Shown here: positions 12,192 through 25,808 of the stretch, one piece after another | Position numbering within the stretch: the first letter of the stretch is position 1 | Layout: each line of letters opens with the position of its first letter | Assembly: GCF_030272615.1 (NCBI RefSeq) | Contig: NC_081407.1 | Span: 144,400,897 to 144,464,896 of the forward strand | DNA from: Cryptomeria japonica | Lineage: Eukaryota; Streptophyta; Pinopsida; Cupressales; Cupressaceae | DNA length: 64,000 nt | Reading direction: 5' to 3' | Notes under the pieces: model-generated | What the model saw: the letters and a program-made list of their open reading frames with translations, nothing else | Databases searched by the model: none | Told to the model about the DNA's origin: nothing | Translations under genes and position numbers: made by a program

Positions 12192-13088
12192 TGTAGGAGC
12201 ATCGGTCTAGTTCTTACCGGTTGGGTAGTTTTCAGTGGAATTGCTTGAGAGTGTGGCATTTCTTCTACTTTGAGTGTTTAGAGTTGTGGTTTTGGGGTTA
12301 TCCCCCTGTGTTCGTGGTCTTTGTCCTATTTGAGTTTCATAGCATTTGGCTTTATTTTCGGTGAGATGTGGATTCTTATATTGGCCCTGTTGATGTGTTC
12401 TTATCGATTAGTCTGATAGTATGTTGAGCGAAGATGATTTTGGGTTGCGGTTGATCTTCATGACTTGCGGATCATTGGAGATGTTTTTGTGGGCCTTAGA
12501 TAGTATTCCCGAAGGTCTGCGCATTATTTTATGTTTTGTGTTTGTTCTTAGTGATTTGATCCGACATGTTACCATTGCATGTTTCATGAACCGGTTGGTC
12601 TTTACGCCGACTTGATTAAGTTGTAATTATTTGTGGGCGGTATATATATGGAGGTTTGCAAATCATTTGGACAGATAGAAGTTAGAAGATCAAAGAAAAA
12701 GTTTAGAGATCGAGCGAAGATGTAGATTCAATAGGATTCTAATCTGGTTGGACTGAAGCCGGAAGGCCAAGGTCTGGATTAGCACTGAACTGACAAACTG
12801 TTCCCGAAACCCAATTTGATATGAGGATGATCTACGGATCTTGTAATTGTATTGTAAGTGTTATTTGTATCTTGGATTGTGATCCAATATGTGGTATATG
12901 TAATACTTTAGATTATAATAAGATTCTTTCATATTGTTTACCGGTTATGTGTTATGTGTTGTTACCGGTTGTTCTTTCTGCTGTTTCTAGCATCTTGTTA
13001 CCGGTTACCGGTATGTTTTGCATGATTTATGTGTTTAGCTACAAGGTTGGGTCATCCTTCATTGGATCTTCCTGCCTTGACTACGTCA
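12192..13088 (+). repeat. 3' LTR of the non-autonomous element
   Basis: Starts tgtaggagcatcgg and ends ctacgtca, colinear with 10991-11887. Several ccggtta words occur near its 3' end. Confidence 0.85.
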
Positions 13089-14261
13089 CAAATTCCCTGG
13101 TAATATATTCCCTTGAAGAGAGTAGAACCATACCTTTGGGCCTTAACAAAGTTATGAGAAAATAAGTATTTCTATCTCTTTCCTAAAGCCAATCAAATCA
13201 AGACTTTTTCTTCCAAAAAATCTCCTCATGCAGCCCCCACTCTTTTAAATCCTTGAGATATAAAGACTCAGCTTTACTAAGATCAGAAGACATTCGTTAA
13301 TCCTGAATCTGACGAGTGACATCGTCCAACTTGGACTGAGTTGCCATCTTCTAAGCATGCAAGTTTCCAAAGCATTGTTTATTCCACCTCTTGAGCCTGT
13401 ATTTCACATATTGAAGCCTCTTCCCAAAGGTATACATGGCCCTACCATGGGAAAGCATCCCTTCATGCCACCAAACAACCATAAGATCCTATAGAGATTG
13501 ATCCCACAACCACATCAATTGAAATTTAAAAGAAGGGTTTTTGGATATTCCATATGAGGTAGCTGAAAACTTGATAAGCCAATGATCAGAGCCCCTCCAA
13601 TCAAGGATTTCCAAGTTGGTAGACCACCTGTCACTCACCCAATAGTAGGAAACCAAAAATCTATCAAGCCTTTCTGAAATGGCCTCAACACCACTTCAAC
13701 TATTGTTCCAAGTAAAAACACCATTAATTGGCTTCACATCAATGAGGTTCAAGAAGCCAATATTATCTCTGAGAAAATTAGAATAAGGGTCCAACCTGAC
13801 AAGCCCACCATGTTTTTCTTCTAAGCTAGTAACAACATTAAAATCACCAGTCATAATCCAAGGGAGATAAGGTTCCATGTACCAAACAAAATTGATGTGA
13901 GACAAAAGATGAGACTTTCTTGAGAGATTAGTGGGAGCATAAATAGTAGAGAAAAGACACCTTTCTCCAGTCTCAAACCTAGAAGTGACCATAGAAATGG
14001 AAGGACTAGAAATCCACCATAAGGGGGTAATATTCCTCAGATTTCAGAGACATGCAACCCCCTTGAACTCCCATAAACACCAACTCCTTTCCAACAACCT
14101 TGAGGCCAAATACTAGGAGCACAATTGGCCAAACCATCCACAATAAGCTTGGTTTCCTTAATAAAGACTATATCAAGAGCCCGAGATTCAAATAATCTAC
14201 GAACAACCTTTTGTCTAGGGATGTTATTCAACCCCTTTACATTCCATGAAATAGTACTCAT
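13089..14261 (-). pseudogene. LINE apurinic/apyrimidinic-like endonuclease domain, broken
   Basis: On the minus strand 14261-14037 begins with ISWNVKGLNN and DIVFIKETK, the first endonuclease blocks; the normal Q of the QET motif reads as K here. Frame 13992-13696 continues with WIMTGDFNVV (the GDFN block) and ends with FTWNN. A further frame at about 13690-13500 reads LDRFLVSYYW and then RGSDHWLI, the SDH catalytic block. Stops and a frameshift separate the parts. In intact LINEs this domain nicks the target DNA. The segment is cut at 13088 by a later LTR element. Confidence 0.85.
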
Positions 14262-14521
14262 TTATGGGGTTGAGAGAAATGGGATTCAATGGGTTTCATA
14301 GACCCCGACTCGACCACTGTATCACCAATAATCTTAACCTTCACCTGATTAGTCTTCCATCCTCTCTTAACAGGTTTGTCTACTGGTCCCTTTTTAAGAG
14401 GTTTCCATTGTAGGCCCAAGGTAGGAGAAGATTTGATACACTTCACATAATGAGAGGCTACCTTAGAAGAGGGAGGATCAGAAGTAGGCAACACAACACT
14501 ATTTGAAACTTGTGCCCCATT
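14258..14521 (-). pseudogene. LINE ORF1 C-terminal tail, truncated by solo LTR
   Basis: A basic, Lys/Pro-rich 78-aa minus frame (14494-14258) lies just upstream of the endonuclease, and its stop overlaps the endonuclease start. This is the usual place for the low-complexity tail of plant LINE ORF1. The solo LTR at 14527 separates it from the rest of ORF1 at 15698-16640. Confidence 0.6.
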
Positions 14522-14526
14522 GAGAT

Positions 14527-15692
14527 TGTAGTGTCATAAAATTGCACCTCCTACAATTTTAACCACATTTGAGGTCCTCACCTTGGCGACAACATCCTCC
14601 TTCCTAGTCGAGACCTCTTTCTGCGTTTTCATCCCTTGAACCCTTCCTATTTGAGCCCCGAGATAGCCTCAGGACCCTATTTGGGCCCCAATATAGGGCA
14701 GGATAGGGGTGTAGTGCCCCTGTCTCACCCTCTTAGGGTGGCCCCAAGATAGGTCTCCCCGACCCTATCTGCACTTCAGGATCCCAAATCTCTCTGATGT
14801 CGGCCTTTGGTGAGATGAATTAATATTTTGAAACATGTATAAAAAGGGAGTTGGTCCTCTCATTTGCATATAAATGAGATAGGGGGATACATGAGCAAGA
14901 TAAGGATAATAAGCGAAATTAAAGCAAAGGGTCTTCATTATCAAGCATTCAAGTTTTCTTCATTCATCCATTGGAGCAATATCACAACATTCATTTGCAA
15001 GCATGTGTGTGTGATAGAGTTTTGTCATGTTACATGCCATTTCATGCAACACTTGTGATTACATCCAAGAAGAAAAGAAATCATCATCAACAAGTTGCAG
15101 ATCTACAAGGTACACATTTTCATTGTTTACATTCAAGCATTTGCAATTACGTCCTTTCACTTGGTTGATTCCTCAACCAGGGTTTGACTAAGGAAAACCG
15201 CTATCCACAACCCTTTTTTCTCTCTTTTCTATGTGTAGGTTGCAGGTGCACAACTATAATTGCAGGTTTGAGCTTCATTTGCAGAGATGGAAGAACCCTT
15301 TTCATTTCGCGGATTTTGTGGAGGACCATGCACATTGTCGCCACGGTCCAGACAACTTTTCTCCAAATTGTTCTGGCAGATCCACATCATTCTAATTAGC
15401 TTAGATTCGAAGTTACAACACGATCCCGAACTAGTAGCTCCTCATTTCACTCAATTTCTCTCTTTGTTCCACATAATCAACAAGTCAACTTTCCTATTTA
15501 CAAAAGAGGGCAAAGCACACTTCAACCCTTGCAATCCACTTGGAATTCATATCCTTGCCTCCCTTGGATTTGGATCTAGTTGATTCAAGCCCCTCTTTTG
15601 AATGTAAAGTTCCTCCAAGTGAAAATCATCCTAGTGACTTCCTTTCCCTCTCCTAGGTGGGGAGTCACTAGGGTCCAATTTTCCACTTTACA
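14527..15692 (+). mobile_element. Solo LTR with perfect 5-bp target duplication
   Basis: The 1166-bp block begins TGTAGTGTC and ends CACTTTACA, with TGTA/TACA termini. Identical gagat copies flank it at 14522-14526 and 15693-15697. There is no interior or second LTR, so it was left by LTR-LTR recombination. A tataaaaa box at 14838-14845 suggests the plus strand is the transcribed one. It interrupts LINE ORF1. Confidence 0.88.
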
Positions 15693-15697
15693 GAGAT

Positions 15698-16760
15698 CCA
15701 TGAACTCCTAACATGTAAAAGTCAAATCTATGACTATCTATTTATCCTGTTGGTTCCCTATAGATAAAGCACAATCCTCTATCTTTGTGTCCTCATCCTG
15801 CATCCCACGCTGAACCTTGGCCCTAGAGGATAGGTCAACTGGAATTCCTTCCTCTTGGATCAAGTCCTCTAGAACATCAAACCTATTAAAAATATCATCA
15901 TTTTGTCTGTCCAACCAGGTTCACTTCTTTCCTTTACCCTTATTATGGGGCTTAACAAGAATAAATCCCTCCTTATTTGCATTCCATCCACCAAAGGGGC
16001 CTTCCCCTTGTCCTTCTCAGGGGTAGAATGAGGAGGATTGAAAAACTGTCGAGACGAGAGATTTATTTCTAAAGAATCTAAGTTGTAAATGACCATATTC
16101 ATGACAAAGTTTGCACCTAAATGGTAGAGTCTCATAGTCCAGTTGTTGGATCCAGGATGATGATCCCAAACAAATTTCCATAGAGTCTAGTAAAGGGTTA
16201 TTTAAATCAACTTCAACACAAATGCGAGCATAAGAAATTACCTTTCGATCTTGAGTCTGCGCAACAAAACCCACAGGTTTTCCCAAATTCAAAGAGATTG
16301 AGTGAAGAATATCTTCCCTCTAGAACTCTAGTGGAAGCCTCGAAAGCTGAACCCACATAGGGACACAAGAAGGGATCTCCTCAACAGAGTTGAAGCCAAC
16401 ATTCCAAGGTTTGATAAAAATCCCCACTTGGTTGAATAAATAAGGGCCTCCCTCAAAATCCCTATTCCTATCCGACATGCTACAAAAGATTATTACAAAC
16501 TAGTTATTAGCCACCAAGAGAATCTCCATGTCTCCCTCTAGATTCCATACCCGACGCGTCCAGGATTCCAAAATAGGTAAAGAAAGCCAAAGACCCAAGA
16601 ATTTTCATATGAGGGCATGGTTACACCAATATTCGACATCATATGAAACTTGCTCCGGTTGAATAACCAAAACTAGGCGATCCTAGGATCTCTCCAAACA
16701 ACCATTTACATTTTTTTGGCATGAACAATCCCTTTCGAAGAAGGAACTCCTTCTCCAGAT
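15698..16760 (-). pseudogene. LINE ORF1 (DUF4283 and CCHC knuckle), broken
   Basis: On the minus strand from about 16560 to 16260, broken frames read MEILLVANN, then FEGGPYLFNQVG, PWNVGFNSVEE and VWVQL/LPLEF-like blocks, matching the DUF4283 domain of plant LINE ORF1. Frame 16292-16017 continues LGKPVGFVAQ and ends with CKLCHEYGHLQLRF, a zinc knuckle whose last Cys has become Phe. The product in the family binds element RNA. Stops and frameshifts abolish the ORF. Confidence 0.78.
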
Positions 16761-17119
16761 TGGGGTTTACCAGTTTGATTCCCACCACATGCATGAATTT
16801 AATATGATGGGTCTGGAATCTCCAAATCCCGAATAGTCTCCTGAACAAATGAAAACCCTCGATTCTTCATGCAGATTGAAGCTCGCAAAATTAAATAACA
16901 CAAAATGGGTAGAGGGTTTGCAACCCCCAACCCCACACTCTGACCACATCAACACCCTCAAACACCAATCACGAGCTTGATACAACCCTTATCTCCCCCC
17001 AACAGTTGAGAACACCCCTCCCCCCGTGTGCACAAACCAAAAATAGAAGAAAGATTGAGCTAGGGCACACAGGCCCTAGCTCGGCTGAGCATACCCGCGC
17101 GACACCATCCAGGAATCCT
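16761..17119 (-). other. LINE 5' untranslated region
   Basis: This is the sequence between the 5' target-site duplication and ORF1. It is C-rich on the plus strand near 17010-17030. A perfect 10-bp stem (gagctagggc / gccctagctc, 6-nt loop) sits at 17057-17082, about 40 nt from the 5' end. No frame here is convincing. Confidence 0.55.
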
Positions 17120-17135
17120 CTATAGACATCCTTTC
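17120..17135. repeat. LINE target-site duplication, 5' side copy
   Basis: Partner of 767-782, lying just outside the 5' end of the minus-strand LINE. It shows that the element is full length rather than 5'-truncated. Confidence 0.85.
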
Positions 17136-19095
17136 TTTTAAATGATTATCATTTCACATTTTTTACACAAGGAGGTACATGTCAATAATTCACTACACCC
17201 TTAACCCAACACATAACTCATAAGCACATAAACATATACTCAACACTCAAAAAAAAGGATACCACAATGCACAACATCTAAGGTTCATAATAGCACACAA
17301 TTATCATAATGGGGTATGTACGTAATATAATTTTGTACAATATCCACAAATCCTTCTCCCAAGTTGAATGCCTTGTAAAACAACTAGTTTTACGTACATC
17401 CAAATTAATTTGATTCTTCACAAAACAAGACTAAGTTTTTCAACAAGATAATGATCATTATAAGTTTTGTTCTTTGAAAACAATCAACAAGGTCATAAAG
17501 TTCTAGAGTAGGTAACCACAATAGATTTATGAAGTTTGAAGTTTAGTTAATATACCCAACAAGCAATTCGTTCATGTTAAATTGGTAGTTTTAAATTTTT
17601 GTTTATTTTGTTTCCCTTATTAATGATATTATTTATGTGCAAATCATTGCACAAAATTATTAAATTAGTTTTATATGAGATACATGGACTATTGATGTTG
17701 TAAATGCAATTAGCTGTCAGAGTCATCTTCACATTTAATGAATAGTAGAAGTCAAACTATCTTTATATGTTAAAATTTAATTTTATGTAGAAGAATGATA
17801 TGGTTTGAAAGATAACATTAAAACTAGATTTTTTTTTATATGTACATTGATTAGCAAATTTATCACTACAATTAAAAAAAAAAAACTTACACAATATTAG
17901 TTTTTCCATTGATAAGTATTTGTTTTGTGATTTATTTTTTTAAAATTGAAAAAAAAAATTGTAAACTGAAAATCAAACAAATGGTTGGAAATGCATAAAT
18001 TTTACCTTCATTAGCTGATTTAAAACACCATTTACATAACAGTAATACACTAATCATGAATATGCTTGATTTTTTCAATTATTTATGCAGATTTTTTTTA
18101 TATACATTAATACCAAATCTAGATCAAGTTTATATTTTAGATCTAGAAATTAATGTGTTCAGACATTATTTGCAATATCAACTGGTAACACCAAAATGAA
18201 GAACGAAATGAAAAGTTTATTACAAATCTGTTTTGTTGGGTAAATTATAGTTTCATATAGCAATAGTACATCAAAATTTAGACAATGAAATATCAAGAGA
18301 ACATGTGAAAATTATACCATAACACTATTTAGTGTTCTTCTCATTCTTTTGGCCATAAAATAAATGAAGCACAAATATTGTTGATTGAAATGCTTGTGTT
18401 AATTTTTTTTAGGGATATTAAGATTTTTAATATGTTTCAAAATTTTTTTCTAACTTTTCTCTCTACTCTAGTATTTGTTTAATTCAAAACTAGACTATTT
18501 GTATAGTTTCCTTATAGTTGAGTAGAGTATGATTTTACATGGAGGTAAACTTTCAAAGTAATAATATAGCATTTGAATTTCTTTTTTTTCAATATATTAT
18601 CAATTTTGATTGGTTTTCAAATATATAAAACCATGCACTAATTTTATAAGCGTATCTATAAATTTGTAGTCAATTGTTAATATAGCTTGCATGATATGTT
18701 CATTTTCCTATAGACCACAACTATTTCTACATATTTCTACATATTTGACTTCATAATCTATATAGAAAAATACCTTTGATGATTAGTTTATATTTACATT
18801 ATGATCACCAATTTGATATTAAGCATCATTTCTCCATTTAAATATGTGTGTGTTGATTACATAAATAATTAGTTGTGCTTCATACTATACCACACTAATT
18901 CTCATTTTATTTTGTTCTTTTTGTATTTGTTTTCTTGGATTTATGATTATGTTAGCATGTTCCTATTTAATATTGCATACCTTTAAGTTGTTCATATTGA
19001 CACAAGTGAACATATCTTGCATTATTATTTCACATTCCTACATTGGTCCATGTTGGCACTCGTAGGAACCTATGGCTATCCAAAGGAACCTATGA
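17136..19095. other. AT-rich unassigned interval
   Basis: About 2 kb of AT-rich sequence with frequent A and T runs (for example 17870-17885 and 17950-17962). No gene, RNA or repeat structure could be supported. It presumably resumes the flank seen at 1-766. Confidence 0.5.
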
Positions 19096-19099
19096 CTTG

Positions 19100-20340
19100 T
19101 TAAGTTCTGATACTAAATGTAAAGAACTGATGCCAATAGCTAACAAGATGAGAGGGGGGGTGAATCATACAAACTTAATAATCCATAAAATCAACAGATT
19201 CAACCTCGATAACCTATGCTTCAATAATATAATCAAAAACTACTAAACATGCAAACTCATAAACACATAATCATCATAACACATATAACACTAGATTTAA
19301 CATGGAAACCCAAATAGGGAAAAACCACTGTGGGATTTTGGACCCACTAAGAAATATACTCTTCTAGAGTATGCTCGGTTAAAAGCAAATCCTGTTAAAG
19401 ATTACAAACACATTGCTAGATGTGATCCGATTAAGGGATTTCCCTTAGATCTGTTAGGATCTTCACTTTGTTAGAAGTGACCTTGTCAAAGGATTTCAAA
19501 CACTCATTTATAATGTTACCTTGCTAGAGGATTTACAAATAAGACTGTTAAGTCCACTCGGTTAAGAGATTTTCTGTCGCTTACAAAATAAACAACAGTA
19601 ATAAATATGTCTGCAACTTCACATCTAAAATGCTAAAGCAGATTCTATTTTGCTCAAAACAATCTTGTCATAGGATTTATCTTGTCCCTCTGTTGGGCTC
19701 CTTACTCTGTTATTCAAACAGGTCTTCAAGCTTCTGTGCTCAGTAATCACTATGTAGCATCCCTGTGATTACACTTGCCCGCATACATTGTTCATCAATA
19801 ATTTCTTATTTATAAACAATTTGCTAACTGCTGAATCTACTTGATCACATTTCCCATGATCAATCTTAGCCATTAGATCTTCAATCTTGACTAGGTTCAA
19901 TGCATCCTTCGATCTGAAAACGTTTTACCTCACCTTGGAACTTGCATTCCTTTCTTGGAACTTGCACATGGTTATTGCGGTTCAATCTAAGTTGTAGATC
20001 TTCCTGCCGATCTTCTATTGCCATAGATTCTTAACAAACTTCATGCGTGACATACCAATCATTTATACATCTCTAGCTTATCAGCATCCTTCATTAAATA
20101 ATGCTTGTATTCATCCCATGCGATCTGTCATAACTCGGTTGCGACTCGGTAAATACTAAACTTTACTTGACAGACATTCCGCCTTCATTAACCAATATCG
20201 ATAACCTTAGGGTTTACCGACTAGGTTCCTTAGGGTTTACCAACTAGGTTCTTTGCTCGGTGACATAGTATAGTATTAACCTTACAATCAACAACATATG
20301 TAGGATATCAAAACAATCTAAACATCATGATCTCATCATT
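19100..20340 (-). mobile_element. Degraded LTR-like remnant (copia-type, boundaries uncertain)
   Basis: The start (gctaacaagatgagaggggg, then gtgaatca near 19159) and the aacatggaaaccc / gggaaaaaccactgtggg block (19300-19335) resemble the LTR at 8504-8700. Minus strand TAGTATCAGAAC just below 19110 resembles a decayed initiator-Met PBS. No coding interior lies to the left, so this is a solo or truncated LTR. Two ttagggttt words occur at 20207 and 20230. Ends were not resolved. Confidence 0.4.
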
Positions 20341-22894
<2,554 letters not shown>

Positions 22895-23199
22895 TGTTAG
22901 AATATTTAATCTTTACTTAGCTTAGGTTTATTTTTATTTAATTTAGGATATTCCTTTGGAATTCCTACATGTAATTTGTCCTCTAGTACATGTGTGAGGA
23001 CAAGTCATTTCTTTTATTTTCCTTTATTAAGGAATATTAGATTTCCTCCATAAGAGGATGTGGACACATGGCACACACATTTTATGAATGGTGGCATTCA
23101 TAGATTTGGGAGTTACTTTGTAACTCCTCTCCTCATCTCTATTTAAGAGATGCCTCCTCTCTCATTTCTTCTTAATGACAATATTGTAAAGAGCTTCTT

Positions 23200-23243
<44 letters not shown>

Positions 23244-23429
23244 AGGCATTGCCTCATTCATAATATCACAAGGGGTTTTTCTTTGCTTTTCCCCTTTCAA
23301 AAGTTCTTGTGCCTCCTTCTTCTCATTTGGGTGATGCTCCAAGTTTATTACTTTTCTCATGGTAACAATTACTTCATCATAAACTTTCTTGGATTAATTT
23401 TCTTTTCCTTGCTCTTTTATTTCCTTTCA
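22895..23429 (+). repeat. 5' LTR of the young copia
   Basis: 535 bp, TGTTAGAA to CCTTTCA. A tatttaag box at 23140-23147 is the likely core promoter; a (CT)n tract of 37 bp (23201-23237) lies just downstream in the presumed transcribed leader. Confidence 0.95.
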
Positions 23430-23444
23430 TGGTATCAGAGCAGG
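23430..23444 (+). promoter_or_regulatory. Primer binding site, initiator tRNA-Met
   Basis: TGGTATCAGAGCAGG directly abuts the 5' LTR, the standard plant copia PBS. Confidence 0.93.
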
Positions 23445-23662
23445 TTTCTAATCCTTGTTTTAAGTTAACATTGATGAAGGTTACCATTCAGTGGAGTTCA
23501 CCTTGTTGGAGGCATTCTTGAGAGGAGAAGAAGTTCTTTTACTAATATTTTCTATTGTGCAGGGTTTTGGTTTCAAATTTTAATTTTTTTTTTTCAAACT
23601 TGTTAACAAGTTTGCCTGCAGGTTTAATCTCCTATTCTAGTTAGTTTTTTATTAAAAAGGGC

Positions 23663-23860
23663 TTTGGAAGGCTTGCCGCCAAAGTTCCTTCTTTCTAGTT
23701 CAAATTTAATTATTTTTTAAAGTTTTGGAAGGCTTGCCGCCAAAACTCCGGTGCTAACTTCTTTTCCTGCATATTTTAGATTTCATATTCATTTAGTTTG
23801 GAAGGTTTACCGCCAAACTTAGTCTTCTTAATTTATTTGGTCGGCTTGCCGCCAAAACTA
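23663..23860 (+). repeat. Four dispersed tttgg-n-GGCTTGCCGCC-aaa units
   Basis: Units start near 23663, 23723, 23797 and 23835. Each has tttgg on the left and ccaaa on the right of a GC-rich core (gcttgccg, with gtttaccg in the third), so each can form a small stem-loop. They stand out against an AT-rich leader. Confidence 0.75.
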
Positions 23861-24281
23861 ATTTATTATTAAATTTCATTTCTGATTCACTTGCAGATTT
23901 TAACTCTTTTTCTTGCTTACAACTATTCTGATTCAATTTGTTTGAATCTGCCATTCAGTCCTAACATCTTTATTTGCAGGTGTTATTGATCAATAAAAAG
24001 GTTTATATTGTAAAAATAACTGATTGTAGCAAGCTATTATAATTTCTCTTTAAGACATATATAATTTATTCTTTATCAGTTTATTTCAAACCTTCTCTGT
24101 ATTTAAGCAGTTTGAAAATTTAAAATCTAAAATCATTTTCAAAGTAAAATCTAAATCTACATCCATCAAATTTAAAATCAAAATCTCCATCCATTCACAT
24201 TAAAATTTCCCACATAGGCAGTGGCATCCTGATTTCTTTTAGCTGTGTGCTGTCCGAGAAGTTTAGCTCCTACACCTGGTG

Positions 24282-24488
24282 TTATTCTGCTTGTTTGAAT
24301 ATGCCTTTGGCCACAAGATTGTCTTTAAGGAGACGTTGAAAAACAATATCTGGTGGTAGCCCAGACAGTGTCTGAGAGAAAGTGAGTGTAGTAAAAACAG
24401 CAAGCTTCTTTCTTTCATTTTCTTCAAACAGTTCAAGTGACTGCAAGAACTTTCGCATCCACAGATTTTGCATCTTATGTGAGAGCAT
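24282..24488 (-). pseudogene. Captured fragment of a W2-domain (eIF5-mimic / BZW-type) host gene, antisense
   Basis: The minus-strand frame reads FLQSLELFEENERKKLA, then FSQTLSGLPP and LLKDNLVAKG, which I recognise from the conserved middle of plant basic-leucine-zipper-and-W2-domain proteins, regulators of translation initiation related to eIF5. About 55 residues look homologous. The ends (QNLWM upstream and IFKQAE downstream) do not fit, suggesting that a single exon or part of one was captured. It is antisense to the element, in the leader between PBS and Gag. Recognition is from memory. Confidence 0.65.
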
Positions 24489-25808
24489 TAAGAATATATA
24501 TTTGGAGTTTACATTGCTTACTTTCAGCTCTCAGCGCCCATAGGGTTCTCTGCACAGCGAAAGCCAGACCTTTGTCACTAAACTATCACCGCAAAATCTC
24601 ATTTAGGAGCCAACTTTTAATAATATATGATATGTTAAAAAGTATATAGTAAAGATAAATAATAATATGAAACACTCAAGTGTAATCACAATAATCTGAA
24701 ACCCAAGCAAGATCTCTGTGTGTGGTAAATTTACATTTTTGAGAGAGTTTATCTATCGGGGGCAACAACACAATAGGCATCACCTACGGATTAGAAACTA
24801 CGCACAACTAGCAGACAACATACCTTCTTAAACGTTGCAGCCAACAGTGCAGCCAACCAACACTATAATCCTCCACCTCTCTCTGTGCCTTGTATTCCTC
24901 GTGAAATTTCGCAGACCTGAGATCTGTGCCTTGTATTCCGTTGTTAAACGTTTTTTTCTGTGCAGAGTTTACTTTGGTAGCTGTGAAGCATTATAATTGA
25001 AGCATTACGTTTTTTTTCTGTACAGGTGAAACGTTAATACTGCTAGGCATTTCTGTTAGAGCCCTCGCATAGTACCAACCCCGTGAACATTGCTGCAGTT
25101 CATCATGTGTTGCTTCTTGCTCTTTTATTTGCTTCTTGCTTCTTGTTTGTTTTAAGGTTTTGAACGCACAACCTCATACACGCTAGTATAACTCTCCACC
25201 GTAGAAAACTAAGTCTCTGAAGCTAGCGTGGTTATTTTTCAAGTTAGGGTTTGTAGACAGAGCGATAATAATCTTCCCTGTAACTTCCCTGTGGTCTCTG
25301 CACTGTGTATTCCCTGCAAACTTATCATAACCTGCAAAAACGTTTCTGTCACCTGTGCCTCTGCATTTTCTTCAAACCAGTAACGCCTCTGCCTTTCATT
25401 TGAGGCGTTTCTTCATATTAATAAGTTATTTTGTTATTAATCCATACATTAAAACGTTTATACATATTTTTAAAAAGTTTTTTTAAAACAAAAAAAACAA
25501 TTTTTTAATTATATAAACCTTGTTTATATAAATAGTTTTTTTTAATTAAAAATTTAAAGTTGTTTTAATATAGTTTGTTTAACTAAAATTTAAGTTTTTA
25601 AAATTTATTATTACAAATTTTTATTTTATTCTTCTTTCATAACTATTTTTAAATATTTTGTTATTTTAAAAAATAAAATAAAATAAAATAAAAATTTTTT
25701 GTTAATCAAATTTGGTTAGTTTTTTAATCAAGGAGGTTAAATTTTTTTTTTTTTTTAATCCAAGAGGGCATTTTTTTTTAAGCATAATTTGTTCATTATT
25801 TTGCTATC

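Larger units (their letters stand above)
10991..13088 (+). mobile_element. Non-autonomous LTR retrotransposon with a 304-bp interior
   Basis: Two 897-bp LTRs (10991-11887, 12192-13088) of equal length flank an interior of only about 304 bp without coding capacity. A perfect initiator-Met PBS, TGGTATCAGAGCC, starts at 11890, two bases after the left LTR, which fixes the orientation. No clear polypurine tract precedes the right LTR and I could not see a target duplication. It splits the LINE endonuclease-RT region. It must have moved with proteins from another element. Confidence 0.85.
783..17119 (-). mobile_element. Full-length L1-type LINE (non-LTR retrotransposon), decayed and interrupted
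   Basis: Read on the minus strand the order is 5'UTR, ORF1 (DUF4283 region, CCHC knuckle), endonuclease, reverse transcriptase, zf-RVT, RNase H and a poly-A tail (a 12-T run at 784-795 on the plus strand). The ends are flanked by a 16-bp direct repeat, ctataaacatccttcc at 767-782 and ctatagacatcctttc at 17120-17135, which match at 14 of 16 positions. This is a LINE-type target-site duplication and fixes both ends. Three LTR elements lie inside (2690-9691, 10991-13088, 14527-15692). Without them and their duplications the LINE is about 6.1 kb, typical of plant L1. Every domain is broken by stops or frameshifts, so it cannot move on its own. Confidence 0.92.
23445..25808 (+). other. Long 5' leader of the young copia
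   Basis: About 2.36 kb separates PBS and Gag start, much longer than in most copia elements. It holds four GGCTTGCCGCC-type units (23663-23860), an antisense gene fragment (24282-24488) and a very AT-rich final 400 bp. No long sense frame exists, so a ribosome scanning from the cap would meet many short frames. Confidence 0.75.

Noticed and set aside
11620-13165. Similar hydrophobic open frames at 11620-12003 and 12821-13165
   Set aside because: They lie at the same place in the two LTRs of the non-autonomous element; the likeness is that of the LTRs, not a duplicated gene.
14864-15583. Several overlapping plus-strand frames
   Set aside because: All lie inside the solo LTR and have no recognisable domain.
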